From Sipunculus nudus (taxonomy: Eukaryota; Annelida; Sipuncula; Golfingiida; Sipunculidae), in NCBI GenBank assembly GCA_026874595.1, contig CM049307.1:44026362-44090361 (forward strand): 64,000 nt of DNA, written 5' to 3'. The translations under genes and the position numbers were made by a program. Numbering within the stretch: position 1 is the stretch's first letter; the number at the start of each line of letters is the position of its first letter. Below are positions 1 to 13,462 of the stretch, in pieces. The notes beneath the pieces are model-generated. The model was not told the DNA's origin. It made no database searches and saw only the letters and a program-made list of their open reading frames with translations.

Positions 1-2
1 AA

Positions 3-30
3 GTATATATATATATATATATCTCTATAT

Positions 31-98
<68 letters not shown>
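3..98. repeat. (AT)n microsatellite at window start
   Basis: AT dinucleotides with two short interruptions, abutting the MITE at 99. Confidence 0.97.
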
Positions 99-101
<3 letters not shown>

Positions 102-278
102 TGGAACCCCACAATTATATATAGTTTACGACCAGCTTGGGGACTGACAAAAAATTTGGGGATGGTCGTATTTGAGAAATTCTAAGCTACCTGAATCATA
201 TATTCGGGACCAAGAAAAGTTGTCTTAATTGTGGCGTTTGTCACAATTGAAGGATAGTCGCAAGGCTGGGTTCCGCTG
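99..278. mobile_element. pogo/Tigger-like MITE
   Basis: Starts CAGTGGAACCCC and ends GGGTTCCGCTG, an inverted repeat with one mismatch over about 11 bases, with TA on the left flank. Inner phrases such as ACGACC and GGTCGTATTT resemble Tigger-type MITEs. No coding capacity. Right-hand target duplication is imperfect (TG). Confidence 0.55.
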
Positions 279-904
279 TGTACAGTTACCCCACCGCAGG
301 ACCACTACCATATCAAGATCATCACGCTACTTGCAGCCACCATTGGTTTGGTCCCGCTTGCGCACTTGATGTCAGTTAGGTAACATTGTGTTAATTATGC
401 TGAAATTGCTTCAGTCCGAATTCCCATTTTTAAGACCAGCCACAGTATTCATCTATTAACTTATTAAATTTGCAATGTGTGCATGGTTCACCTATTAATC
501 ACACAGATATTTGCAGGTAATAATTCCTTAATCTTGCAATGAATAAATGTGGATGTACTCGTAATAGACATAAGAAGCCATCATCATCAAAAGCAGCCCG
601 CGCCATCATTATAAACAACACCTGGGGCAAACAGACCGTCGCTTCGCTCAGATTTGTAAAAGAAGAGGTATTAGTAATAGTGCAAACAGGTACGTTGTAC
701 CTATGTTGCCTCTGGCTCTACACAGAAGATCCACCGAGACGGGTGTGGTCTTAACGTGGATCGATGATATCTATATAAGGGTCTGACTGGGATCGGGCGG
801 TACAGAAACTTGTTCACACTCCTGAATCCTATAAATGTAAAAGGCGGCATTTATACAGTGCTGTTAAAGACGCCATTTATACAGTGCGAGCAAGTGCGTT
901 GAAC

Positions 905-1435
905 CACGTTTGACACACGTATATCTGGACAAAACATGTTTGTCACACGTATATCTGGACAAAACATGTTTGTCACACGTATATCTGGACAAAACATGTT
1001 TGTCACACGTATATCTGGACGAACCATGTTTGACACACGTATCTCTGGACGAATCATGTTTGACACACGCATATATCTGGACGAACCACCTTTGGTGCAC
1101 GTATATCTTGACGGACCACGTTTGATACACGTTCATCTGGACGAACAACGTTTGATACACGTTTATCTGATTGACCATACCACTTTGATACACGTTTATC
1201 TCATGCACCATACCACGTTTGATACACGTTTATCTGGACGAACCACATTTGATACACGTTTATCTGGATGAACCACGTTTGATACACGTTTATCTAGACG
1301 AACCACGTTAGATACATGTTTATCTCATGCACCATACCACGTTTGATGCACGTTTATCTCAAGTACTATACTAAGTTTGATACACGTTTGTCTTGAAGAA
1401 CCACGTTTGATACACGTTTGTCTAGGCGAACTTTA
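905..1435. repeat. 30-bp minisatellite, about 17 units
   Basis: Units near TTTGACACACGTATATCTGG plus about ten more bases. Period is exactly 30 in the first three copies and more variable downstream. Several frames stay open on both strands because 30 is divisible by three, which explains the apparent 10-residue repeat proteins. Confidence 0.95.
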
Positions 1436-2290
1436 TATTTTAACTTTGTCATAATTCTGAATGAGATAATTCTATCAACTAGTTAATAGTTTCCTCATAA
1501 TTCCTCAATAATCCTTCACTTATGCTTTTCAAAATGAGAAAATTGCCTCACTGAATTGTCATACATTAATGTTTTTGAATATTTAAATCAAAAGTAAATT
1601 ATGGATGTTGCAGTGCCGTATTTTGAGCAAAATCATATTCGTATGAAAAAATTATACGCTTAATAATATGTAATGAGAGTGATAACACGATAATATTCTG
1701 GGAAAAAGGGTTTTGTCCTGTTTCTTTGAAGATTTTAATAAGTGTCCTGTATTGGGGAAAGGGGTTGGGGGTGTTCTGAGATTTTGACCAGGTGTCCTTT
1801 ATTCGGGGTTGGTGGTGGTGAGGATGGGGGCTGTAGTTCTGTCAGTACTCACTTTGATCGTCCCCTCATTTTCTTAGCAAACAAGGTCGATGATTCTTCA
1901 CGTGTCCGCCTGCTTTACAGGATGGCCGTTAACTACGACGCCCAGTTATGATAAGCTCTGCCATTGTTAACGAAGACCTCTCTCCTAGCTGATAAACTGT
2001 CATGTATAACGTTCTGCCAGAGAGAGTACATACAGTTCAGCAGGATATAGACGGGTTAAGAGACAATAGTATATAAGTAAAATAAATCGTGATCACCCTA
2101 CACCCGTATTCACTACATGAATATGGCATCGAAAAAATTTGACTGCCTCCAAATACACGTTTTTTTGTCACATGCACTACCTCCGTATATTCATTCTCTT
2201 TTCGCTCCGTACTGGAATACACAATATTTACGCACATGTGCATGCGCTATAACGGCTATAACACCAGAAATGAATCGGATACTTTATCGA

Positions 2291-2346
<56 letters not shown>
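2291..2346. repeat. (AT)n microsatellite
   Basis: Uninterrupted AT dinucleotides; a second, broken tract lies at 2665-2712. Confidence 0.98.
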
Positions 2347-2348
<2 letters not shown>

Positions 2349-2676
2349 TATACTGACTACGCTTTTTTTCTGGTGCAGTATATGAACGTGAATCGCGCAT
2401 GTTGTATTCAGTATTGGAGAAACCGAATTAATTATAGTTCTAAAACGGCTAAACATATAGCGTGCAAGCGTTTTTTACCATCATTACAATCAACAGGTTA
2501 CTAATATCCAAATTAAATAAATTATTTTCAGATGCACGGAAATATCGCTAAACAAAATTAATCATCTTGTCGAAATTTTTGTCATATGAAGACATAATAT
2601 AGTTTCAAAGCGCCAAACAAGGCATGCATGTAAGTTGAAACGACATTGGTCTTTGCCGTTTATATATGTATGTATA

Positions 2677-2712
<36 letters not shown>

Positions 2713-3245
2713 ATAAGTACATACGCTGCTTATTTGGTCATGACTTTTGGTCTAACTTGTCTTTTGGAGTTAACTTTTTCATTTCTGCTGAGCTGCATGA
2801 ATATATACTGATTGACAATTGAAAATAAAGCAAATGATATTAATCAGAAATAGAAAAAAAAATAAATATTGTCATGCTTCCTACCTTCTTTTTCTTTAAA
2901 ACATATAACTGTATAAAAGCACAAGTAATTGTTCAAGGATATACACAGTTCTTGCATGTAATAACTGAACAAAAAATCATTTGACATTCCTTAAAACCGA
3001 CAAACATGCGTAGCCTATATTTCCTCCCATTGGAGGTACAGTTACCTAGTGAGTAAATGTTGGAAGATCGCTGTACTTTCTCAGAAATGCCTAATTTCTT
3101 TCATTAATTTGATTTAGTTTCCGACAAGTAAAAGGAAACTATACATTCTAAGACATGCAGGCAGCCTCAGCCACGTGCGGGTCCCTGTATATTACGGGAT
3201 GCTCAAAACCCGTGTATGCATTCCTTTAATCGGCCAATATTGCCC

Positions 3246-3380
3246 GGTTCATTCGTGCATATGTGACTCACTCACTCTACATTTGTGAAAATTCCTTGAT
3301 GATGTTCCTGTATCCGGACTATGTGCCGGATCCATTCCAAAATCTAATCGATTCTTTAACGGCTCATTCCAGAACCGCCT
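3246..3380. repeat. dispersed repeat, copy 1
   Basis: Shares GGTTCATTCGTGCATA, GTGACT and a following stretch up to CATTCC(A/C)GAA with 24136-24260, at moderate divergence. No coding sequence seen; class unknown. Confidence 0.6.
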
Positions 3381-3924
3381 TTAACATTTCTTGTTGTGAA
3401 AAAAAGAATCCACACAACGGAATGGGGATTAATGCATACCCTCCGGGCGGAGGCAATTATTGGTCCAGATAAAAAATGGCGGCCATTCGAAAGGGGTGGA
3501 CGCCCTAAATCTACACGGACGGTAAGGACATAAAGAAATGATGGCATTCTAACACGCGTTCCTTGCGTCATCTGATGCAAATTCAATTGTTTCCCTCAAT
3601 CAAAATGCCCGGGGACTTTTTCCCCTCCTTCACTAATCCCTGATAGGATTCCACTAATTGGAAACTTTACTTGTCATCAGCTGAACATTTTGGAAACTAT
3701 TGTGTCAGAAACCTTGCGAGGCCATTACTTGTTTGCAAGCAGGTATGATGAGGGAAAAGCGGCACCAGCATGGTTTACCATTAAAACAATTTAACTGACG
3801 CTTTTTGGCAGCCGCCTCTGTTTGCTGCGTTTTTTGCCTGATCGCCATTAGGGTGTTAGCTACTTGTACATATTTATCCAACTCCTCAACATTCCGGGAG
3901 CTCATCAGGAACAGCTCTGTGCCA

Positions 3925-4045
3925 AAAGATAATTAGGAAAAAAAGATGTATCATTAGCAAAGCCTGAGATGGGTTTCTGATTGCCAGCTCGCATGGACAG
4001 CTAGCTCGCTCCGTATGTCCGCACGCACTTTGTGAACAGGTGCTT
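3925..4045. repeat. recent duplicate block, copy A
   Basis: 121 bases starting AAAGATAATTAGG and ending GTGAACAGGTGCTT, nearly identical (about two differences) to 6382-6502. Confidence 0.9.
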
Positions 4046-4344
4046 TTGATAACGCCAACTGTTCACGCTGAGCTATATAGCAGCCACGTTTTAACACCAG
4101 GGAATTTTGTTTTACTTGTTTTTCTTATGTATTTAAAATTTGCTTAGAAATTGTATGACAGCCTGATGATATAATTATGCCACATCATATAATAATTCCC
4201 GGAGGGGGTCTTATATAATTTATTCGACAGCTAATTTTTACAATGTTTGGGCGGTATTGTTGTGCATATAGAAACAACTGCCGTGGATTCTGTCTTTATA
4301 CACATCACAGGAATGCGTTAAGTGCTGTATTTAAATAAATCGCA

Positions 4345-4447
<103 letters not shown>

Positions 4448-5482
4448 TCACACACCCCTCTACGTGTAATAGATACAGATAGTAAGAATATTATTACTCA
4501 AATAGAAAATACCGAGATTAATATATGATTTAAACGGAGATTAACTATATAATACATAAACTCGATTATATACACTATAAACAATAATGAGAGAGAGAGA
4601 GAGGGGGGGGGGATTAGGTTCCTGGGCAGGAAGGATTCATAACTGTTTTTTTTAGCTGTGCTCACCTGCAGTTTCTTTTAGAATAATTGCTTCAGTCTGT
4701 GAACGATGCCATAAAAAGGGGGGTTGAGTGTGAGTGCAGCACCGTTGCGGGTACAGGTGTAGGGTCATGCTATGATCAAGTTACTTATGGTATTTCATTT
4801 TTATCGAGCAGGATGGAAAGTTCTTATTTTTTATTTCATCATACCTATTTTTTTTGTAAATGTTATCGTGGCTTTCAGCTATACTCATGCAGTGAAAGCT
4901 CATTAGTCCAGCCTTTCACAATTCACAAAGCGCCACATCGCCGGGCAATCATGTCACTGAGGCGAGGCATGTGAAGTCTCTCACAGTAAGAATAGATCTG
5001 CCAGCATCACCCTTATTGAAAATCTCTGTACAGTCTCACTCACTTCTTAAACCTACATTTCTTTCTTTTATTTCTTTTCATTTTATTTCCCTGTCTGAAT
5101 TTGAAATAGAAATAAAACTAAGAATATTACGCAACTGATGACGCATATATGACATACACCAGATGATAGTTTATAGCCAGTTCTTTTTCGGACTTTGTTC
5201 CTGTTCACGCTCCAGCTGACGAGGCGAAATGAGTTTTTCGCAGCCAGGTCACACCTGTTCAGCCCTGTCTCAAACTGGACATAGTCATTTCTAAAGTTTA
5301 AATTCTACTGTAGTATCATGGAGGTCATTATAATTTTGATGACTTCACCCGTCACGTGATCCCTACTGTTAAAGCAGGTGCTTCAACAAACGAAGATGGC
5401 AGTTTTTCGGAATCATAAACGTGAGAAGCTGAGAGAAACCTTTATATATATATATAAGCAAACTCCAACCTCTTTCTGACCG

Positions 5483-5485
<3 letters not shown>

Positions 5486-5518
<33 letters not shown>
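5486..5518. repeat. poly-T run, 33 bases
   Basis: Uninterrupted T run. Read from the minus strand it could be a poly(A) tail of an old insertion, but no element is recognisable beside it. Confidence 0.9.
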
Positions 5519-5521
<3 letters not shown>

Positions 5522-5885
5522 GCCATATATAGTTGCACGCGTTCCTACACGTATAGCAATTTGACATTAAGAAACTGTAGAGTTGGCGTCCTTCCATGAC
5601 CTTCTCGGTTAAATGTATTTCAAAAAGTTCCAGGGGAATAGCTTCTCTTGCCCGGGAAGATCGTATAAAATTTCTGACATGAAAACTGGCACCGGGCAAT
5701 CTGTATATAGATGAATGCGTGTATGCACGCCCGGTTTATAAGACACTGGTAATATACCAAATTTAGAAGTAGATTTTTTTATGCATTAAAAATCACATTT
5801 ATCAGTATCTATAATATATATTTAATATATACAGGAAAAACTACGCTCTGTGAGCTTAATAAGAATATTCATGTTCGACACATCA

Positions 5886-6070
5886 GGGGCGGATCCAGGA
5901 TTTGGGAAAAAAAGGGGGGGGGGGGAGGGTGCAACCCAGGAGGACTAATGGAAACCCTAAAAAAAAAAAAAAACGGTTCCCAGTTCTGGAAAAAGGGGGG
6001 GGGGTGTGGTCCAGGCCGCAAAATTTTGTCTGAAAACCTTAGAAAACCCGACCCCCCCCCCCCGGATCCT
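5886..6070. mobile_element. GGCGGATCC inverted-repeat MITE, copy 1
   Basis: Begins GGGGCGGATCCAGGA and ends CCCCGGATCCT, with poly-G and poly-C runs inside. Resembles two other copies at 24732-24920 and 60090-60276. Non-coding, although frames run through it. Confidence 0.65.
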
Positions 6071-6381
6071 CTTCTGCACATCTATATGAAATCTGTTTCG
6101 TTCACAACTTATATTTTAAGAGGATTTTTTTCTCAGTTTTGCCACATTTTATATTTCCCGCTGTGACCAATTTAGCCCAAAATGTTTTATGGAAATCCAG
6201 AGTCTTTTATGCGGCTTTGAATCTGGGCACCTTTAAGTATGGAAGAAAGTGGATTTTTTTTAGTGCCCCGACCGATTCAAATAAAAATCATCCTCCGTTT
6301 CCGGGCACTTTTTTCATCAATTAGTGTCAGCGTATAGCATATACCTTTACATGCAACGCTTTGGGGATTAATGCACAACGG

Positions 6382-6502
6382 AAAGATAATTAGGAAAAAA
6401 AGATGTATCATTAGCAAAGCCTGAGATGGGTTTCTGATTGCCGGCTCGCATGGACAGCTAGCTCGCTCCATATGTCCGCACGCACTTTGTGAACAGGTGC
6501 TT
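6382..6502. repeat. recent duplicate block, copy B
   Basis: Copy of 3925-4045. A phrase just before it (AGCATATACCTTTACATGCA, from 6336) is repeated at about 6726, so several short duplications are interleaved here. Confidence 0.9.
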
Positions 6503-6534
6503 CACAAAGATGCCAAGCTAAATCTCCTTCATTT

Positions 6535-6725
6535 TTTATTTAAAAAAAAAAATCTGGAATTATATGGTATCAAATGTCAACAACTCATATCACCCGATAT
6601 TATATATCAAGAGTTATTAAAAATTGTATTTTTTTCTAATTTGCAATAGTAAATACTTTGATATAGTCCATAATACTGTATAATGGAAACCTGTGAAGAA
6701 TTATCAGCAGCTACACGGAGGATGT
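6535..6725. repeat. duplicate block C, copy 1
   Basis: Nearly identical to 8711-8911, beginning near AATCTGGAATTATATGG and ending CTACACGGAGGATGT. Differs by an 11-base indel (ATTTTGTCATA present at about 8826) and a few substitutions. Confidence 0.9.
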
Positions 6726-7555
6726 AGCATATACCTTTACATGCAACGCTTTGAGCCAGTCAAATTTAGTAAAAGGTCACCGAGTCTGTTTATATTTTTA
6801 AACTATTTTTTTTTTTTTTGGGGGGGGGAGGGTATTTAAGACATTTTCTATAGATGTTCCATTAACTTCCCAAGGTTATCTTGTACCTCCAACTTGGTCT
6901 GTTGACAGACAGTCTGGATATTTTAGTTGACATTTACCGATCTGGTTTCTTCCATTTCCATGCGCACTTTCAACCTAGGAACCACCTTATTTGCCTTCCA
7001 TCTCGCAGCTTCTGTCGTTAAGGATAAAAATAAACGTCGATTTTAATCCATATATTACATATTTTTTAATATGCCAGGAGCGTTAAGATGTGAAGATAAA
7101 AATTTGGGGATATATTCTTTTAAAACATATGTGATCAAAAATTAATGATCAAATATTCGTCATGTCTATGTGATAATGACATATATCACACAGACGTCGA
7201 ACCCCTATATATATAGAATCGCACAGTATACCATCTGAAATCTGTCTACAGATATTGCTTAAAATAGATCGAGCAACACAGTTTTCTCGAGACATATCAA
7301 AGAACCAAAGCACAGACATTAAATCTTAATGTCAAAAAGTTAAAAAATAACAAGAGAACTTGAAGCGCGGTAGTCTGGATCAGACTAGGTTTGTTAGGAT
7401 TACGAGCTATATATGTATAAAGTATGTCTTACTTTAGCACTGCTTATCTGCATAGAGAGGTCTGAGTGAGGTTTATGATTCAGCTTTCCCTGAGGGACGA
7501 ATATGCACGCCTAGTTCAGGGTTCCTTTGATTACATTAGTACATATACATGAGTC

Positions 7556-7559
<4 letters not shown>

Positions 7560-7640
<81 letters not shown>

Positions 7641-7650
7641 TAGAGACAGA
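7560..7650. repeat. (GA)n then (GACA)n microsatellite
   Basis: Pure GA dinucleotides for about 40 bases, then GACA tetranucleotides for about 40, then poly-G at about 7661-7670. Confidence 0.95.
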
Positions 7651-8710
7651 TAGAGAGTTGGGGGGGGGGGACAGTTCTATCAAGTCAATATTTATAAAGT
7701 GTCTATACGGGTTAGCATTTTGCATAAGAAACAAAGTTCGTGATCGAAGGGGGGGGGGGGGGGTCATGCATTTTTAAAATGGATGTAAAAACACAGATGG
7801 ATAACACAGTATTTTCGTACGTTCCTTTTTTACAGCATCTGATTATTCCAGTACTTTAACACAATTATTCTCCAAAGTAATCATGCTTCACATTACTTAG
7901 TCTTGAACAATTCAATGTACCTTTTATGCATATATCCGTAAATATACATACATAAAACACACAGACACACACACCCTCAAATACACACATATATAATGCC
8001 TTATATAACGATTTATAGAATTTGATATTATCATTTGAATAATCTCTGTATGGTACTCCAAGCGTCATGTGCTGTTAGCTGTTTGAGTACTGAGGCGTGC
8101 CATGTTTTTCATGCAATCCTGATGGATTAAACTACATGATAATAAAGAAAGCTATGCAAATAGCCAGGAAATACCAGGAATATAACTATGTGGCCTCTGT
8201 ACATGCAGGCTGTTATGCCAAGGTCCGTTTACCGAACGTGTATACAAACCCTGGAGAACTAGTAAACACAAGCCACGGGCAAAGTGTTCTACAAGCTATG
8301 TCATTACAGAGTTATTCACTTATACTGGGTCATTTTTTTAGCGGCCAGCATGATCTGCCATCCCTTTCGTGTCGTTGACGAAGCACAGCAAGAAAATTGG
8401 GCAAAACATAATTAACAGCCTGTCAGCTTACCTCTTGATCTAGCATGGACATCTATCAGAAGTACTGGCGTGTGCTAGCTATGTTTACATTAGGCGATAG
8501 CTTATAGGGCCTGGTTATATGACATGTACATAAGAATATAATTAATAATATAAATGATACTGCTACCACTACTACTTCTTCTAATAAAAATAATCATTAA
8601 TATTATGGCATTTGAGACCATAGATCGTGCCTATCTTATACGAAAAACCTCTAATCGGACTGCAGAATCAGGTATTCCCAGATTTTTCGCATTCTAATAT
8701 TATTATTTCA

Positions 8711-8911
8711 ATTATTTAAAAAAAAAATCTGGAATTATATGGTATCAAATATCAACAACTCATATCACCCGATATTATATATCAAGAGTTATTAAAAATT
8801 GTATTTTTTTCTAATTTGCAATAGTAATTTTGTCATAAATACTTTGATATAGTCCATAATACTGTATAATTGAAACCTGTGAAGAATTATCAGCAGCTAC
8901 ACGGAGGATGT
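8711..8911. repeat. duplicate block C, copy 2
   Basis: Copy of 6535-6725, same orientation, 2.2 kb away. Confidence 0.9.
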
Positions 8912-9700
8912 CATAACGACAGGCCATGTTGGACCCGAGAAAAACATTTTTACTCATTTATATTTCGATGATCTAAGGCTATATATATAACGAGGGGTCC
9001 ACCAACACGAAGATCATGCGCCTAGCTGTAAGCAGAGCACCTTCACAAGCCAGGCGTATCAGTTCATTACATATTCAATGCATTCCTCAACAGGAACTTG
9101 TGTATGCCTTAGCATCCCTGGTATAACGAGGATGTAGGCAGATGTGAGCAATACGATTGTGTCACGTAAACCGGCATGTCGGACACGGGTAACAGAGCAA
9201 ACGACAGCTGTACATATACCAGCCGGTATACATAATCTGAACCTTGACCTGTCAAGGACCCCCTCTGTTGCCATGGTTTTCTGTGAAACGTATTACACCT
9301 TACAATATGTGATTTTAAGAAAGTCATATATTGGAAGCACCTGCAAACGTTTCCACAATACATGTTTCGGCACCAGTTTGGGTGTATGTGGCACATGGTT
9401 CAGCTAACCCGCTAACTAACGTTTGAAATAACATCCCCAGGTATATATTTCACTTCCGTTCTGGTATTCAACGATCAATCCCTGAAATAAATGTATATAT
9501 ATATTTTTATTGACTGTGTACACCCGGCTGGTAAATCTGGTACAGCGATTTATGGTTCATCATTTCTGCGCACCTGCAGTGCTCAAGAAACTGACATTGA
9601 CCCCACCCCTTTGTTCTTACGCCTAATGCAAACGCTTGGACGCGATAGAGGCTACGTTTTCACGCTATTTCTTATGCTTTTTGCGCGAAATAAACAGAAG

Positions 9701-9737
<37 letters not shown>

Positions 9738-9754
9738 CGTCCGTACGTTACTCT

Positions 9755-10432
9755 AGCACGTTTTGACACCAATGCACCTAGAAGTCTGTAACTGAAAAAA
9801 AGGTAGGTCAACAAAAATTCTCCTTGGAAACCTGAAATTAGGTCACTGTGACCTATATCCTCCTAGTTATTGGGCTTGTAAGTAAGTTAACATGTTGGTT
9901 TCATACTTGACGTATATATGGCCCAACACTAAAGTAAGAAGCCATTTGATTAGGGGTCATGAGGTGAAAGGTCAAGGTCACAGGACCCACATCTTTGAAA
10001 AGATTGTTGATGCATTTTAAGCCAACCTTGCATCTGAAATCTTCCATCTTCCACATTTTGCTCACCAACCAATAGTGGAAGAAACTTGATTTTAGGGTTA
10101 CTAGGGCAAAGATCAAGGTCACAGGTGCCATCTGTTCGCATATTTGTTTCTGAATGATAACTCTAGATTAGATTGACAATTGGATATAAAACTTGAAAAA
10201 TATTGGGGCCCACCACTAAAGTAAGAACCCTTTTGATTTTGGGGTCATGAGGTCAAGGGACCCACTTCTTGAAAAAGATTGTGGATGCATTTTAAGCCAA
10301 CTTTTCATCCCAAACCTTCCATTTTCCACATGTGGCTGAACTGAATAGGGAATAGATTCAATAAGTTTTTATGAAATTATTCTCATAATCAATTTCAGCT
10401 GAGCGCCGTGGCCCGGATGGTTCCTTGTTTTT
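9755..10432. repeat. dispersed repeat related to the 29.9 and 40.4 kb elements
   Basis: Shares CTCCTTGGAAACC and GAAATTAGGTC with the 40.4 kb array. Shares GGTCACAGGACCCACAT and the closing AGCTGAGCG with 29868-30290. A (CTGT)n tract (9702-9745) abuts its left end. Non-coding; class unknown. Confidence 0.65.
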
Positions 10433-12294
10433 ATATTTATTTGGCAAAGGAGCACGGGAGTGTTGGGATGTAAGCTTGTTTGTTTAAAAAAGAAAAGAAG
10501 GAATTGAACGGATAAGATAATTAGCGGAAATGTTTAGAGGATAAAATTACTATAAAAAATGTTGATATGATGGAGAAAATGGTTGAAAGTGAAAGCTTAC
10601 TCACTGATTATACCGTCTGGCTTTCGAAGATCTCTTAAATACGAACAAACAGGTACTCGAATTCATTTGCGCCGACAGCTTTTAGATTATATAATGCTCA
10701 GAAAGAGCATCATCTTGTTGATTTTTTGTCAAGTTATAATACATCGCCTTTTGTTTTTCACTCTGATTTCTTGTGATATCACCCGCAAAGCAAAGTCCTG
10801 TACTGGTATGGAATAAATCTGATATCTCTTGTATTTCTTCTATTTCTTGTAACTTTTTTGCAGCTTTATGAAGGGATAAAAACAAATGTTGCAGGATCAT
10901 GCCCCAGGGTTTCATGAAGAAACCTGAGTATGTTGAATGATCCAGATACAGGATAATTACTTCTGTGATAGATTTTCTCTCTTCATGCCTGAATGTTAAC
11001 GTTTCCAAAATAAGATTATCATTTATCAAAGCCCCGTGATATAATCGGTATGGATTTTTTTTCGGTAGGCCTACATATTACTTCGGTGCATGGCACGTCT
11101 CTCGCACATGAGAGGGAATGGGTTGGATTCCCATTAGTAACTGTTTGTGAAATATCCCACCCCTTTACATTATAAAATCGAAATTTTGAGCCCTTTGAGC
11201 TGCACACACGCATGACGTCACTTTCATAGATGGCAAAATTTAACAAATCGATTTTCTCGTTCCTCATGGCAGTGGTAAACGTACAAGAAGAGACTAATCG
11301 ACCCGTTAATCCGTTTGTGTATTATGGTGCCTCGGGCAACATTACAGGTTTTTAATTAGGGCGAATACAGGGAGTACCTTATAATGTAATGTTAAGGCTA
11401 ACTCCCCCCCCCCCCTCCCCGACCCACTTTCAGGAGTTGTGGACCTGCTTTCAGGGACAAATTGCCCAATATATAAACGGTAAGCCTATCCCTTCCCCCT
11501 TATGGATAATCGACATTTGTGCTCATTTTGAATAGCGATTCTTGTAATAAATGGTATATCAAATATAATTAATCACAAAAAAGTGAAATAGAGAATTTGC
11601 ATTTCGTAGCATGAGGCGCATTATATGGCTCTATATACCGGGGAGTATACATTTGAACATGGTTGGTATTTTTAGGTGGTCTGTATAAGACAAATCGAAC
11701 CTTTGTACACAGTGATGTATTCTGTATATGACAGGACACTGTTTCCCCTAATGGGAGTGTTTGTAAAGGTGACATGCGATGAAAAGGAAACGTCCATCAA
11801 GTACTCTGTGCCATTAGGAGCATGTCACACTCACAATGGTCGCGCCAGGGCACTCTCGGTTGCCATGGGGCCTTCGTACATGATATCCTGATTGGCTGAT
11901 GTTCAAGGACGTCAGATGGCACAAAGGTCATCCCCGGATGTGGTCCATCATTAGCCATTCCAGGCCGCTCAGCGGTTATAAGCAGATTAGCCGGTCATGC
12001 CTCACTGTCTGTCACGATAACAAACACGACATTTTAATTATGACTTACGAGTTCGTTGATAATTGATAGGATTTCGTGAAGACGTGATGCAATAATGTCA
12101 TTAAAATATCTCATATAACGTTTTACGTTCTGCAAAACCAGGTAGTTGGGTCACCGGAAATATAATACCACGTTACATATATATGGACAACCTTAACTTA
12201 AAGGACTTGTTTATTTTTTTCTTTTTAAAATGTGGCTTAATTGATTAAACTTTTCTCATTTATAATTAAATAACAGTTAAAACATCCAAGTTCT

Positions 12295-12298
<4 letters not shown>

Positions 12299-12351
<53 letters not shown>
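12299..12351. repeat. (AT)n microsatellite
   Basis: Uninterrupted AT dinucleotides. Confidence 0.98.
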
Positions 12352-12354
<3 letters not shown>

Positions 12355-13165
12355 ATGAGAAAGAACATTTAACAGAGACAGAGTGACGGAGACAGTTTTC
12401 CACCTTGTACGCAATTAGATGGATAAAAATAACATTATACTAGTATAAATAAGCAAACAATGTGACGAAAATCATGTAAAGCACAGCTTCCTAATTAAGG
12501 CATTTACTAAGTTATCTTCTGAGAGGAGCCAGAATACTTTAAATGTATTTGAAATCCTGGATACCCCCTACGATTGACCAATCTTATATATATATGAAAA
12601 CCTCTATAGTCCGTGTAGTGTTTAATCCAACCTGCTTGAGAGTAATTATATTACTCTCAGTAATAACGTTTGGTAATTGTGCATCGGGTGTACGAAGAAA
12701 TATGACTGAATCAAGGTAATACAGGCATCCTTCATCCAATTTATCTTATCATAACATACATTATTCCCCGGCGGTACCGTCTTTTTAATCCATGTATAGT
12801 TTTATTTTACTGAAGGTGATCTTTGCTCATATCGGAAAGCTCAGATGATAAAATTTGTGCAGGGGGACTTCCTCGAAAATTTAATATACATTAATCAGCA
12901 GCGTACAAAAAGTCACCCGCTAAATTGCAAATGTATCATTTACTTGCAAGGTTTCAGTGGAGCCAATTTCCTTTCATTTTAAATATGTACGCCCCAACAC
13001 CCATTGTTGCCACTGCTTGAAGCCGTAAATGCTTTATACAAGCTCTTTGTCTTAACGCAGCCGGATGAAATATTGATGAACATGTATTAAACCCCGAATA
13101 TTTCGTTCTGTCATATTGCTCTATATCTCTGTAATGTAAGGCTTGGTTATTATTTTTAATAAAAC

Positions 13166-13169
<4 letters not shown>

Positions 13170-13218
<49 letters not shown>
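13170..13218. repeat. (AT)n microsatellite beside hairpin
   Basis: Immediately precedes the hairpin at 13227-13322. Another (AT)n tract lies at about 13400-13460. Confidence 0.98.
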
Positions 13219-13224
<6 letters not shown>

Positions 13225-13226
13225 TT

Positions 13227-13322
13227 ACAACGCAAATGTTCAGTTATATACACATTAACATGTGTTTTCATCCGATGATTGCGGCAGCATGAAAACACGT
13301 GTTAACTGAACATTTGCGTTGT
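13227..13322 (+). ncRNA. long hairpin with hammerhead-like core, (AT)n-flanked
   Basis: Outer arms 13227-13246 and 13303-13322 are perfectly complementary over 20 bases. Inner arms 13258-13271 and 13289-13302 match at 13 of 14. Between lie CCGATGA (13272), a 3-bp stem with a GGCA loop, and GAAA (13291). The layout resembles a hammerhead ribozyme core, but the canonical CTGATGA has one change, so activity is doubtful. Confidence 0.35.
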
Positions 13323-13394
13323 ATAAATACTGTGTATCAGCTCTTAGCATCAGGCTAATGGAGCACTGTTAGATTCGTTCAGCACCTATATACT

Positions 13395-13462
<68 letters not shown>

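Noticed and set aside
864-1271. Several overlapping open frames with 10-residue repeats on both strands
   Set aside because: They are explained by a 30-bp minisatellite whose period is divisible by three; no start context or neighbouring exon supports a protein.
10682-11029. 115-codon minus-strand frame with a Lys/Glu-rich helix
   Set aside because: AT-rich composition, no recognisable domain, and no supporting exon or poly(A) arrangement.
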